DNA of 64,000 nucleotides from Cupriavidus laharis (GCF_914271435.1 NZ_CAJZAI010000003.1:248001-312000), one strand, 5' to 3'. Counted from the stretch's first letter, positions 44,209 through 54,050 are shown. Program-made: numbers and translations. Notes: a model not told the origin generated them from the letters alone.

Positions 44209-44694
44209 ATGGCACAGGACATCTTCCTGAAGATCAATGGCATTGATGGCGAATCGCAGGATTCGTCGCACAAGAATGAAATCGAAGTGCTGGCGTGGGA
44301 CTGGAGCATCGAGCAGCAGTCCACCATGCACGCCGGTAGCGGCGGCGGCGCCGGCAAGGCGACGGTGTCGGACCTGTCATTTGAGCATTTCATCGACCGC
44401 GCGTCGCCCAACCTGATGAAGTACTGCCTGACCGGCAAGCACATCAACGAAGCCGTGCTGGTGGTGCGCAAGGCCGGTGGCAACCCGCTGGAGTACCTGA
44501 AGCTCACCATGACCGACGTGATCGTCACCGAGGTGAGTCCCAAGGGTTCGGTGAATGACGAAGTCCGCATGCGCGAGACGGTTGCACTTTCGTTCTCCAA
44601 GGTCAAGCAGGAGTACGTGGTGCAGAACGCCCAGGGTGGCAGCGGCGGTGCCGTGACCGCGGGCTACGACATCAAGGGCAACAAGGAAGCCTGA
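44209..44694 (+). CDS. hcp: T6SS tube protein Hcp (TssD)
   Basis: A 161-residue Hcp with the family opening M-A-Q-D-I-F-L-K-I-N-G-I-D-G-E-S, W-D-W-S-I-E-Q, and F-E-H-F-I-D-R-A-S-P-N. It forms the hexameric rings of the injected tube. GAAGGAG before the ATG is a strong ribosome-binding site, and the hairpin following the gene may raise its output relative to vgrG. No C-terminal toxin extension is present. Confidence 0.95.
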   Translation: MAQDIFLKINGIDGESQDSSHKNEIEVLAWDWSIEQQSTMHAGSGGGAGKATVSDLSFEHFIDRASPNLMKYCLTGKHINEAVLVVRKAGGNPLEYLKLTMTDVIVTEVSPKGSVNDEVRMRETVALSFSKVKQEYVVQNAQGGSGGAVTAGYDIKGNKEA

Positions 44695-44707
44695 GCGCAG
44701 TGACACG

Positions 44708-44739
44708 CCTCGCCGGTGGCGGAGGCCGGGCCGGCGAGG
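44708..44739 (+). repeat. Hairpin between hcp and vgrG
   Basis: CCTCGCCGG (44708-44716) pairs exactly with 44731-44739 around a 14-nt loop, 13 nt after the hcp stop. It is followed by TTGTCGG, not a true T-run, so it is more likely a partial terminator or mRNA-stabilising element. It would let hcp be expressed above vgrG. Confidence 0.45.
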
Positions 44740-44795
44740 TTGTCGGACTTCCGCTCCAGCCTTTACTTCTGGGCACAGATCCGAGAGACGATCAA

Positions 44796-47700
44796 ATGAG
44801 CACGCGAAACACCCTTGTGAGCCTTGCCGCAGGGCGGCATCGGACGGTCACTGCGTCAAGTGCCGCCATCCCCGATCTGCTCGGCGTGCCGCAACTGGAG
44901 TTCGTGCGGCTCTCGGGTCACGAGGCATTGAGTGAACTGTTTACGTACGAGGTGGATCTGCGTGCCGTTTCGCCTGCTGCGGAGCAATGCCTTGCCGAGA
45001 GCGATCCCGACGAAATGATCGGTTGCGAGATGACCGTCACCATCGAGCTCGACGGCATGGGCACGGGTTTGCTGGGCGGTGTAGGGGCAGGGCATCGCGA
45101 GATCACCGGGGTCATCACCGGTATCGAGCATGTCGGTGGCGCTGCGGAGAATCGCCTGTACCGGTTCACCCTGCGCCCGTGGCTGTGGCTCGCCACGCAG
45201 ACGTCGGACTTCAAGGCATTCCAGAAAAAGACCGTCATCGAAATCCTCGATGAAGTTCTCGCGGACTACCCCTTCGCTGTGGAGAAGCGTCTCGACACTT
45301 CAGTCTATCCGAAGCTGGCCTGGGAGGTGCAGCACGGCGAAACCGACGCCAACTTTGTCCAGCGCCTCACCGAAGAATATGGGATCACGTATTTCTTCGA
45401 GCATGACGAGGGCCACCATCGGATGATCCTGGCTTCCGAATCGGGGGCATATCGCAGGTTCCCCAGCGAGGCATACCACGTGCTGCCGATCTACCCGAGT
45501 GGCTTCAAGATCGACCAGGAGCATCTGGTCCGCTTTGATCCGGTCAATCGCCTGCGCACTGGGACGGTGACGCTGAATGACTACGATCCTCGCAAGCCGC
45601 GCGCGGACCTGACCAAAGGCAATAGCCAACCGCGCGATACGGGCTTTGCCGACTTTGAACGATATGAGTACCCCGGCGACTACGTCGACCCCGCAGTAGG
45701 CGAAATGCGCGCGAGGGTTCGCATGGAAGAGCGCCGTTCACGTGGCCGGCGTGCGCGTGGCGTCGGTGCACTGCGCGGGGTTGTCGCGGGTTGTACCTAT
45801 CTGGTGAGCAACCACGGCAATCCGGCGATGAACCGCGAATACCTTGTCACCGGCGCAACGCTCGATCTGGAAGATGTCGGCGGCGAATCGGGCAGCGGGC
45901 AGCGGTTTTCGTGCAGCGTTGCCTTCGAGGCTCATCCCACTGACGAAGTCTTCCGCCCGCCGCGCACGGTGGCCAAGCCGCGGGTTTCGGGCTTGCAGCG
46001 CGCCGTCGTGACCGGCCCGAAGAACCAGGAAATCTGGTGCAATGACCACGGCAGCGTGATCGTTCAGTTCGAATGGGATCGCTACGGCAAGCGTGACGAG
46101 AACTCTTCGCCATGGATTCGTGTCGTCAATGGCTGGTCAGGCGACCAGTTCGGCGCCATGCACATTCCACGTATCGGGCAGGAAGTCATTGTCGCGTTCC
46201 TCAATGGCGACCCGGACTGTCCGTTGATCGTCGGCCGGGCGCCGAACCAACTCAATTTGCCGCCGTGGGCGCTGCCTGGGCAGCATGCGCTGTCCGGCAT
46301 CCGGAGCAAGGAGCTCTTTGGCGGGCGCCACAATCACCTGCTGATGGACGACACCCAGGACCAGATACAGGCGCAGCTGTCGTCGGACCATCAGACCTCG
46401 CAACTGAACCTGGGATATCTGACGGGGGTGCCGGGCAACCCCGGTCGCAAGGACAAACGTGGCGAGGGCTTCGATCTTCGCACCGATGCGCAGGGAGCGG
46501 TGCGGGGCGGCAAAGGGCTGTTCCTTACTGCGGAAGGGCAAGTCGGCGCCGTTGGGGGGCACCTGTCGCGCGGCGAGTTCATTCGTTGCCTGGAAGCCGC
46601 GCTGGAAGTGGCCAGGTCCCTGGGCGACTACGGACACGCGCATGAAGGGCTGGCACCCGACACGCAGCCGCAGGCGGATATCACCAAAGCAGTTCGCGAG
46701 TGGGATGCGGGCGCCAATGATCACAAGGATTCGCCAGGCGAGGGCGGCCGACCGCTGATTGGCGCGTATGCGCCGGCCGGCATGGCATGGGCAACGCCGC
46801 TGGTGCTGACGAGCTACGCGGGAAAGCATATTGATGCCGTTGCCAAGCTGAACCAGCAACTGACAGCTGGCCAGCAATTCATCGTGAACGCCGGGCAGGG
46901 GATCAGCAGCTTCGCGCATGGCGGCGACATCCGGTCGATTTCGCACAGGGGCAACATTCTCTTGCAGGCGCAGAGCGGAAGCGTGACCGCCAACGCGTTG
47001 AACGACGTCACCGTGACGGCTACCAATGGTGCGATTCTTCTCAACGCCAAAGTCAGTATCACGTTGATGTGCGGCAATGCGGGAATTCGCATCTCCGAAG
47101 GATGCGTGGATGTGTTCGGGCCGACTCGCGTGCATCTGAACACAGGCGACTTCGATGTGCCCGGGCCGAAGAGTATCAGCGGTATATTGCCGAGCTTCAA
47201 GGCGGGTGACACGGGCAGACTGTTCCGACTGGTTCGCCCGCGGGACAACGTGCCGGTTGCCGGCATGCCGTACCACATTGTGAAGGCCGACGGCAGCGTG
47301 GTGACAGGAACCACCAACGCCAACGGCGAGACCGATCTCTACGCATCCGAGTCAGCGCAGGCCCTTTCGATAGGATTCGGCAAGCCGACGGCAGGTCTTG
47401 CCGAATCAGGCGCGGTGCAAACGGCTTCTCCTGCAGAAGGCGGAGCAATATCTGACAACATCCACTATCAACTCAAACAGAAGTCTTACCAGTTGAATCA
47501 GCCGGCTTACCTCCTGGTGGAGGGGGTGGGCGCGCTTGCCACCTTCAATATCAAGGGTAGTCTTGCACTGACTAACGACAGCTCATTGTTTGTGAGTGCC
47601 ATGGGCTACACAAGCGCCGGCAAGATTGGCAAGGCGATCTTTCATGCCACGGCAAGCGTGAGGGTCAACGGCAAGGATGGCGTCGAATTTCCCCTGAGCC

Positions 47701-47933
47701 GCAGTGGTGGCGCGGAGCTTTGGCCGGCTGACGGCTTTACGCCGATTGGTACCGCCACGTTGACGCTTCCCGCGCCGTCTGCGGCCGAAAAGGTCGAGCT
47801 CGTCATCAAGGGCGGGTACATCTACGAGGCAGATGAAGGTCGCGGGGTACCCATCCCGCCTAACGGCTCGACGGTCATTCCGATCGACGTGGTCCGCACC
47901 GCAGACCGCGGCAAGGGGGTGCAAGGTGCCTAA
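44796..47933 (+). CDS. vgrG: T6SS spike protein VgrG with C-terminal extension
   Basis: A 1,045-residue VgrG. The gp27-like hub covers about 35-400, the gp5/OB part about 400-520 (W-C-N-D-H-G-S-V-I-V-Q-F-E-W-D-R-Y-G, G-A-M-H-I-P-R-I-G-Q-E-V). A DUF2345 beta-helix region lies around 620-790. From about residue 805 an Ig/transthyretin-like domain (F-R-L-V-R-P-R-D-N-V-P-V-A-G-M-P) leads to a further ~150 residues without a recognised toxin motif. The extension is well placed to receive an adaptor-borne effector, as known for VgrG2b with Tle3. ATG at 44796 is chosen; the upstream frame to 44700 has no VgrG similarity. Confidence 0.93.
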   Translation: MSTRNTLVSLAAGRHRTVTASSAAIPDLLGVPQLEFVRLSGHEALSELFTYEVDLRAVSPAAEQCLAESDPDEMIGCEMTVTIELDGMGTGLLGGVGAGHREITGVITGIEHVGGAAENRLYRFTLRPWLWLATQTSDFKAFQKKTVIEILDEVLADYPFAVEKRLDTSVYPKLAWEVQHGETDANFVQRLTEEYGITYFFEHDEGHHRMILASESGAYRRFPSEAYHVLPIYPSGFKIDQEHLVRFDPVNRLRTGTVTLNDYDPRKPRADLTKGNSQPRDTGFADFERYEYPGDYVDPAVGEMRARVRMEERRSRGRRARGVGALRGVVAGCTYLVSNHGNPAMNREYLVTGATLDLEDVGGESGSGQRFSCSVAFEAHPTDEVFRPPRTVAKPRVSGLQRAVVTGPKNQEIWCNDHGSVIVQFEWDRYGKRDENSSPWIRVVNGWSGDQFGAMHIPRIGQEVIVAFLNGDPDCPLIVGRAPNQLNLPPWALPGQHALSGIRSKELFGGRHNHLLMDDTQDQIQAQLSSDHQTSQLNLGYLTGVPGNPGRKDKRGEGFDLRTDAQGAVRGGKGLFLTAEGQVGAVGGHLSRGEFIRCLEAALEVARSLGDYGHAHEGLAPDTQPQADITKAVREWDAGANDHKDSPGEGGRPLIGAYAPAGMAWATPLVLTSYAGKHIDAVAKLNQQLTAGQQFIVNAGQGISSFAHGGDIRSISHRGNILLQAQSGSVTANALNDVTVTATNGAILLNAKVSITLMCGNAGIRISEGCVDVFGPTRVHLNTGDFDVPGPKSISGILPSFKAGDTGRLFRLVRPRDNVPVAGMPYHIVKADGSVVTGTTNANGETDLYASESAQALSIGFGKPTAGLAESGAVQTASPAEGGAISDNIHYQLKQKSYQLNQPAYLLVEGVGALATFNIKGSLALTNDSSLFVSAMGYTSAGKIGKAIFHATASVRVNGKDGVEFPLSRSGGAELWPADGFTPIGTATLTLPAPSAAEKVELVIKGGYIYEADEGRGVPIPPNGSTVIPIDVVRTADRGKGVQGA

Positions 47934-48498
47934 GTTCCGAACGTGCGGCGTAGTGCTGTGCTTATGGCTGGCCGCCTGCAGCGCCAATGGACAGAGCCCG
48001 AACGCTTTGCAGCAGGAGGCCCGGCGCGTGCTGGCACTCGGCGGCGACCAGCAAGCGCGCGAGAAAAGTGCGGAAGCATTGCTGGATCAGGCCTTGAGGC
48101 AAGACCCACGACATGTTCCGTCACTCCTCACGAGAGCAGAGCTGCGCATCCGCCTGCACGACTATGCCGGAGCGCTGGCGGACAACGACACCGCCATTGG
48201 CATTCGCGGGCAGACGCCAACCTTGTCGATGATGCGCTGCATGCTGCGCGAGCGCCTTGGCGCGGCTGCGCCGACGGCTTGCTATGAGACGGTTGTCCGC
48301 CTGTCCGAGCGCGATTCACGGCCGTGCCGGGAAGATCTGAACTGCGTGGTCGCAGCGTTGATGGCCGATGCGCCCGATGCGCAGGCGTATCGCGACCACT
48401 TTCTGGCGATGCCGCGCACCGGCGCGGATCAGGCGGTTGCGGACGGTCTTCTGCGTGGCTTCAGCCGCGAACGCTATCTGCATTCGGTGCTGCCATGA
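47926..48498 (+). CDS. Lipoprotein, candidate Tli3-type immunity protein
   Basis: A 190-residue lipoprotein. The GTG at 47926 has an AGGGGG sequence before it and overlaps vgrG by 8 nt. A hydrophobic leader ends in the lipobox L-A-A-C. The mature part is helical and repeat-like (L-L-D-Q-A-L-R-Q-D-P, L-L-T-R-A-E-L-R-I-R-L-H-D-Y-A-G-A-L-A-D-N), suggesting TPR-like units. Position between vgrG and the tle3-like lipase gene is where the immunity gene sits in the Pseudomonas Tle3 locus. The immunity role is inferred from this order, not from sequence similarity that I can verify. Confidence 0.65.
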   Translation: MPKFRTCGVVLCLWLAACSANGQSPNALQQEARRVLALGGDQQAREKSAEALLDQALRQDPRHVPSLLTRAELRIRLHDYAGALADNDTAIGIRGQTPTLSMMRCMLRERLGAAAPTACYETVVRLSERDSRPCREDLNCVVAALMADAPDAQAYRDHFLAMPRTGADQAVADGLLRGFSRERYLHSVLP

Positions 48499-48559
48499 GT
48501 GCCGGAGGCCCTGACTTCCATCAAGACGACCTTCGTATTCCTTTCATAGCGAGGCAAAG

Positions 48560-50811
48560 ATGAGTGAAGCAATGCGCTGCACTGCCGAGGCGTTGACCTT
48601 GCCGGGCAGCCCAAGAATGGATGTGGATTGGCCGGCAAAACTGCCGGGCGTGGTGATCTATGTGCACGGTGTCAACTCCACGGGCGAGTGGTTCGACGAT
48701 TCCGAGGCCGGACTTTGTTGCGGCCTCAACACGCGGCTGCAGCGCGGTGATGAGCACGTGCATCGCGTCGAGGGAAGTGGTCAGTTGCGCGCCGCGAGCT
48801 ACCCGCCAGAACTGACCGACGACGGCTTTATCCGCCGCGATCTCTCCGCTGCCACGTTCGTGTCGGATGCCGGATACAGCCCGGTGATCCGATTCCGTTG
48901 GGGGTACAAGGCTAGCCGTGACGAGGTGGCGCAGTACGGCGGCAGCATTTTGCTGGACGAAAGCGAGGCATGGGGCGGTGGGCCATTTGCCAATGGTTGT
49001 TCGGCGTTGCCCGACATGTTTGACGGTGGGGTCGACACGGGACTGTTCCTTGGCCTGGATGTTCAGTCGGTGAATGTTAGCGACCGGCTGGTCTTCAGTT
49101 GCCCGGCCCGTCACTACCAGGCCTTTGCCGCCTGGCGACTGGCCAAGCTGGTGGCGCGCGTGCGGGAGATGCACCGGGCTTGCTACGGCGACAAGGATTG
49201 CCCGGTGACAGTGGTGTGCCATAGCCAGGGCAACATGATCGGGATCGGCTCGGCGTTCTTCGGGGCGAACTACCCGGCCCTGAATGGGCTGGGCGTCGCC
49301 GACACCTATGTTCTGGCCAATGCGCCGTACAGCCTGCAGAAGAACAGGACCGACAACTATGCCCAGTACAGCATCAAGACCCTGAGAGGGCGCGTGACGC
49401 ACGAAGCGCGCGTCGAGACACTGGGCAAGTTCTTCGCCCTGGTGCGCCAGTGGTCCGGCCTGCATGCCGATGATCCGGAAGTGGACCGCGAGGTGATGAA
49501 CAGCGCGCCAAGGAATGGCGAGACGCCTTGCAAGGCTGCCACGGACGCCAAGGCCAGGCAGACACGCAAGCGGGTCTTCCTCTACTGCAACCCTCATGAC
49601 CGGGTGATCTCGGTGTCGACGGTCCAGGGCATGGGCTGGCTTGGCCTGAGCGACGAGGAGGTGCAGGCCACCAAGGCCGCGGGCGTCCTTTACCAGCGTG
49701 TCTGGGCGAGGCAAAGGAGGGCAAGTCGTTCAAGGTCGGTGCGGGCCCGGGGTACACCTACGACTATTGGGACGACACGGTCGGGGCGATCAAGGGGAAG
49801 GGATTCTGGGAGCCGCAGGCGGACCGGCTGCGGATTCAGGTCTCGGAAATTTGGAGCGATGCCCGCCGCAGCATTCCGGGCAAGGCCGTCGTCACGCTGG
49901 TGGGCGTGATCTTTCAAGTGATCCTGACCGTGGCGAGTGCGGCGGTAAAAGGGGTGGCGTACGTCAACGCGGAACCTGAAGCGGACTGGAAGGTGACGGT
50001 CAACGCGCCTGCGATTCCGGGGGGTGGCATTGTGCCCCGCGCGCTGTATCTGCGACATGGCGACGTTGCATTGAAGCCCGGCGAGGAGCCGGGACCGGCA
50101 ACGGACCCGCGGATCAGCGGGCCGTTCAACCGGCACAAGGAATCGACCACGGACAACCTGAATGCCGGGCGTACAAGCGTTAGTGATGACCCGTACGCTG
50201 CGCAGCGCAGTCAGGGGCGTGGCGACGCAGTGTCCGAGGCGGCCATGCGCTACGACCAGAACGCGGCCATCCGCCAGAAGGCACGGCGGGTCATCTACGA
50301 CGACGACGGCCATGCGGTGCCGAACGCGCGTTACAGCGAGGACGATCTGAAGAGATTCGACGCGGCGCAAACAGGAAGGGCTTCGGGGGATTTCGGAACG
50401 TTCGCGCAGGGCACGCGTGGGGAGCTGCTGAACCGGGGCGTGAATCAGCAGGCGAGCAACCATTCGACCATCCTGACCAATCCGGAGCATAGCGAGAAGG
50501 TGCTGGCGTATGACGTGGACGTGGGGGTGTGCTACTTCGATGAGGCAGAGATGAACCAGTTGCGGCGCATGGCGGATTGGCGGTGGTGTGGTCCCTTGGA
50601 GAAGGATTGGCGAGCGCCGGGGCAGAAGGAGCCGGACAACGAATATGAGTATTACGGGTTTGCGACGATTTCAGGTGCGAGCCTCGCCAAAGTCGGCATG
50701 CTCAAAGCGTCGAGTGGCATCTTGGACACGCTGCAGATAAATGGGAAGCGCAACGTTTTGCCATTCCAGGCTCAGAACTTTCCGGCCAAAGACGGCACCC
50801 GCGTAGCGTGA
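48560..50811 (+). pseudogene. Tle3-like T6SS lipase effector, interrupted by a one-base frameshift
   Basis: The first part (48560 to about 49708) encodes an alpha/beta hydrolase: Y-V-H-G-V-N-S-T-G near residue 34, nucleophile elbow V-C-H-S-Q-G-N with Ser222, and a candidate catalytic Asp in N-P-H-D-R-V. The coding then continues one frame back, from about 49709 to the TGA at 50809, with a DUF3274-like C-terminal half (Y-D-Y-W-D-D, V-L-A-Y-D-V-D-V-G). One extra G after 49708 would join the frames as W-A-E-A-K-E-G-K-S-F and give about 750 residues. As written the product is truncated with a spurious Arg-rich tail. Phospholipase activity in the recipient is the family role. Confidence 0.75.
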
Positions 50812-52373
50812 TGCGCCTACCCCATGATTCCGGCCGCAAAGGCGGCCAACATCTCGCCGCTACGTTGGCTGCGGTGATCTTCAGTCTTTTGCTGGCCGCA
50901 TGCCAGTCCGGAGGTCCCATGTCGGATAACTATTCGCGCAGGTCCGGTGTCTGGCCGCGCATGCAAGCGGCGAGTGCCGTCAGCGATCCCGCCACCGCAC
51001 CGGCTGCCCTGGTCCTGGGGGTGCAGTGGCTTAACCCGTTGATGTGGCGGGATTACCCCACGCAATGGAACCTGTTGTGGGCGCAGGGGCTGGCGCAGCC
51101 TAATGCCAACGACACGGAGGCGGCCCGCTTCAGGCTGGGGGATACGGTGGGGCTGCTGCTCTATGGCGTTGACCAAACGACGACCCGCGCGGAGATCCAG
51201 CGACTGCAGATCAGCCACGCACGCGCGCTAGCCGATCTGCTCGACAAGCCGTTGCGGACATTCGACACCTATGCACTGGACCCGCACTACTTCTATTCGG
51301 TGCGCAACGGCACCGACCGGCCGGATTTCATGGATGCGCGCGTCTATGCAGGCATCCCGCAGCGATGGATCGGGACGCCGACGTACCTGACGGAGAACTA
51401 TCAGCGGCTTGTGCAGGAGCAAGCCAAGATGGGCATTCCCGCGCCGAGCGTGATTGCCTACGACGCCGACCACGCGGAGCAACGCATGCGCGATTATTGG
51501 GTCACCCTGCACAAGGACTGGGAGGGTGAAACCGTGCGCGGGGCACCAGCGTCGAAGGAAATGATCATCGGCGAGCAGACCTTGACGATCAACGCGGCGC
51601 GCCGCCTGGTGTTCGACCGGGTCGCTACTGTGGCGTCTTGCAGGAGCCTGATGCTCAATCCGACCGGCAAGCTCCCATCAGTGACTGTGGCGGCTGGCAT
51701 CGAGACGGTGGGGTTCTACACCTTGCAGGATGCGCTGGCCTACCTGCAGGCCAATCCGTCGCGACTGGTATGGGTGTGGAACCTGGACGCCCCCGACTAC
51801 CCCTACGGGCGACGCACCAACGAGAACACGGCCATCCTGATCCTGGGCCATCCGCGTGCGGACTGGGGGTATGCGCCGCTGGCGGCAGTCTACGCGCCGC
51901 AGCAGCACGAGGGCGGTATCCATTCCAATGCGGCCAACCCGGGCGGGGCGTGGAACGACCTGCTCAAGGCCGTCGCCGCACAGGCGCCGCAGGCCAATCC
52001 GGTGGAACGGGTCTATCACGACGTACACCCCAAGTCCGCGCAGGTGGTGGCGCAGACCACGGCATTGCGCCAGGCACTGCACCGGCAGTGGCCGGACCTG
52101 GACCAGATCGGTGCGGTGCACAGCGTCTCGGAGCCAATGTCGGGGCCGGCGGGCGCGGCCAGCTTCGCGGTGAATGCGGCGTTTGCGGCGGCCTACGCGA
52201 ACCAGAGCGGCAAGAGCGCCGTGGTGACAAGCCTGGCCAATCCGGATGATGCCTGGGCGGTGCTGATTGCGCCGCCGCCGGGCTGGCGAGCGCAGCCGCC
52301 GGTCACGACGTGGGATCGGGCACGTGGAGAGGGCAGTGCGTATTGGCCGTGGTTTGGCAAGCGGAAGGGCTGA
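50811..52373 (+). CDS. DUF2875 / Tla3-type effector adaptor, copy 1
   Basis: A 520-residue lipoprotein-like protein. The signal sequence ends in the lipobox L-L-A-A-C. The mature part carries the DUF2875 region, the domain of Tla3, which loads Tle3 onto VgrG in Pseudomonas. The ATG at 50811 shares its A with the tle3 stop (TGATG); a GTG one codon earlier is also possible. It is nearly identical to the next gene except for residues about 195-283. A periplasmic, membrane-tethered location is predicted from the lipobox. Adaptor function is inferred from domain and position. Confidence 0.75.
   Translation: MRLPHDSGRKGGQHLAATLAAVIFSLLLAACQSGGPMSDNYSRRSGVWPRMQAASAVSDPATAPAALVLGVQWLNPLMWRDYPTQWNLLWAQGLAQPNANDTEAARFRLGDTVGLLLYGVDQTTTRAEIQRLQISHARALADLLDKPLRTFDTYALDPHYFYSVRNGTDRPDFMDARVYAGIPQRWIGTPTYLTENYQRLVQEQAKMGIPAPSVIAYDADHAEQRMRDYWVTLHKDWEGETVRGAPASKEMIIGEQTLTINAARRLVFDRVATVASCRSLMLNPTGKLPSVTVAAGIETVGFYTLQDALAYLQANPSRLVWVWNLDAPDYPYGRRTNENTAILILGHPRADWGYAPLAAVYAPQQHEGGIHSNAANPGGAWNDLLKAVAAQAPQANPVERVYHDVHPKSAQVVAQTTALRQALHRQWPDLDQIGAVHSVSEPMSGPAGAASFAVNAAFAAAYANQSGKSAVVTSLANPDDAWAVLIAPPPGWRAQPPVTTWDRARGEGSAYWPWFGKRKG
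50880..52372 (+). repeat. Tandem duplication, unit 1
   Basis: About 1.49 kb matching 52530-54022 at a constant offset of 1,650 nt with no indels seen. The first ~500 and last ~700 nt are nearly identical. The block at about 51390-51660 is clearly diverged. Confidence 0.9.
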
Positions 52374-52445
52374 GGACTGCGCAAGCCGATAGGACGGCCG
52401 GGAAAGGTCGGCGCCTAGTTCGGCAATCGAAACAGGGGAGTCACT

Positions 52446-54023
52446 TTGACAGCGGAAATCATCGTTGCCAGCGTTACCACCGGCCGCCGTCGCGGGCTAC
52501 GCCTTGTCGCGGCCGTGGCGTCAACAGCCTTCAGTCTATTGCTGGCCGCGTGCCAGTCCGGAGGTTCCATGTCGGATAACTATTCGCGCAGGTCCGGTGT
52601 CTGGCCGCGCATGCAAGCGGCGAGTGCCGTCGGCGATCCCGCCACCGCGCCGGCTGCCCTGGTCCTGGGGGTGCAGTGGCTCAATCCGTTGATGTGGCGG
52701 GACTACCCCACGCAATGGAACCTGTTGTGGGCGCAGGGGCTGGCGCAGCCGAATGCCGACGACACGGAGGCGGCCCGCTTCAGGCTGGGGGATACGGTGG
52801 GGCTGCTGCTCTATGGCGTTGACCAAACGACGACCCGCGCGGAGATCCAGCGACTGCAGATCAGCCATGCACGCGCGCTAGCCGATCTGCTCGACAAGCC
52901 GTTGCGGACATTCGACACCTACGCACTGGACCCGCACTACTTCTATTCGGTGCGCGACGGCACCGACCGGCCGGATTTCATGGATACGCGCGTCTATGCA
53001 GGCATCCCGCAGCGATGGATCGGGACGCCGACGTACCTGAACGAGAACGACTCAGAGCTCGTGAAGGAGCAGGCCGAGATGGGCATCCCCGCGCCAAGCG
53101 TGGTCGCCTACGATGACGTCCACGCGGAGCAGCGCATGCGCGATTACTGGGTCACGCTGCACAAGAACTGGAAGGGTGTAACGGTGCGCGGAGCACCGAG
53201 GACCCAGGAAATGATCATCGGCGAGCAGACCCTGACGATCAACGCCGCACGCCGGCTGGTGTTCGACCGGGTCGCCTCTGCTGCATCGTGCGACAGCCTG
53301 ATGCTCAATCCGACCGGCAAGCTCCCATCAGTGACTGTGGCGGCTGGCATCGAGACGGTGGGGTTCTACACCTTGCAGGATGCGCTGGCCTACCTGCAGG
53401 CCAATCCGTCGCGACTGGTATGGGTGTGGAACCTGGACGCCCCCGACTACCCCTACGGGCGACGCACCAACGAGAACACGGCCATCCTGATCCTGGGCCA
53501 TCCGCGTGCGGACTGGGGGTATGCGCCGCTGGCGGCAGTCTACGCGCCGCAGCAGCACGAGGGCGGTATCCATTCCAATGCAGCCAACCCGGGCGGGGCG
53601 TGGAATGACCTGCTCAAGGCCGTCGCCGCACAGGCGCCGCAGGCCAATCCGGTGGAACGGGTCTATCACGACGTACACCCCAAGTCCGCGCAGGTGGTGG
53701 CGCAGACCACGGCATTGCGCCAGGCACTGCACCGGCAGTGGCCGGACCTGGACCAGATCGGTGCGGTGCACAGCGTCTCGGAGCCAATGTCGGGGCCGGC
53801 GGGCGCGGCCAGCTTCGCGGTGAATGCGGCGTTTGCGGCGGCCTACGCGAACCAGAGCGGCAAGAGCGCCGTGGTGACAAGCCTGGCCAATCCGGATGAT
53901 GCCTGGGCGGTGCTGATTGCGCCGCCGCCAGGCTGGCAGGCACAGCCGCCGGTCACGACGTGGGATCGGGCACGTGGAGAGGGCAGTGCGTATTGGCCGT
54001 GGTTTGGCAAGCGGAAGGGCTAG
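52446..54023 (+). CDS. DUF2875 / Tla3-type effector adaptor, copy 2
   Basis: A 525-residue paralogue of the preceding gene. It starts at TTG with AGGGGAG 5 nt upstream. The leader differs from copy 1 (it begins M-T-A-E-I-I-V-A), but the lipobox L-L-A-A-C and nearly all of the mature chain are the same. I count about 18 differences inside a ~93-residue central segment and about 6 in the remaining ~390 residues. A second adaptor could load a second effector or a variant of the lipase. No second tle gene is nearby. Confidence 0.75.
   Translation: MTAEIIVASVTTGRRRGLRLVAAVASTAFSLLLAACQSGGSMSDNYSRRSGVWPRMQAASAVGDPATAPAALVLGVQWLNPLMWRDYPTQWNLLWAQGLAQPNADDTEAARFRLGDTVGLLLYGVDQTTTRAEIQRLQISHARALADLLDKPLRTFDTYALDPHYFYSVRDGTDRPDFMDTRVYAGIPQRWIGTPTYLNENDSELVKEQAEMGIPAPSVVAYDDVHAEQRMRDYWVTLHKNWKGVTVRGAPRTQEMIIGEQTLTINAARRLVFDRVASAASCDSLMLNPTGKLPSVTVAAGIETVGFYTLQDALAYLQANPSRLVWVWNLDAPDYPYGRRTNENTAILILGHPRADWGYAPLAAVYAPQQHEGGIHSNAANPGGAWNDLLKAVAAQAPQANPVERVYHDVHPKSAQVVAQTTALRQALHRQWPDLDQIGAVHSVSEPMSGPAGAASFAVNAAFAAAYANQSGKSAVVTSLANPDDAWAVLIAPPPGWQAQPPVTTWDRARGEGSAYWPWFGKRKG
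52530..54022 (+). repeat. Tandem duplication, unit 2
   Basis: Second unit of the duplication described for 50880-52372. The two units are separated by 157 nt that are not alike, including the start codon and leader of copy 2. Confidence 0.9.
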
Positions 54024-54050
54024 AGATCGCGATTCGATAAAGGACTCACT

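Noticed and set aside
49690..49740. Programmed ribosomal frameshifting in tle3
   Set aside because: No slippery heptamer of the X-XXY-YYZ type and no clear downstream structure at the join; a missing G explains the data better.
49698..49979. Short + strand frame near the tle3 frameshift that might be a separate gene
   Set aside because: Its sequence is Gly/Arg-rich, while another frame continues the lipase C-terminal half without interruption; it is a shadow.
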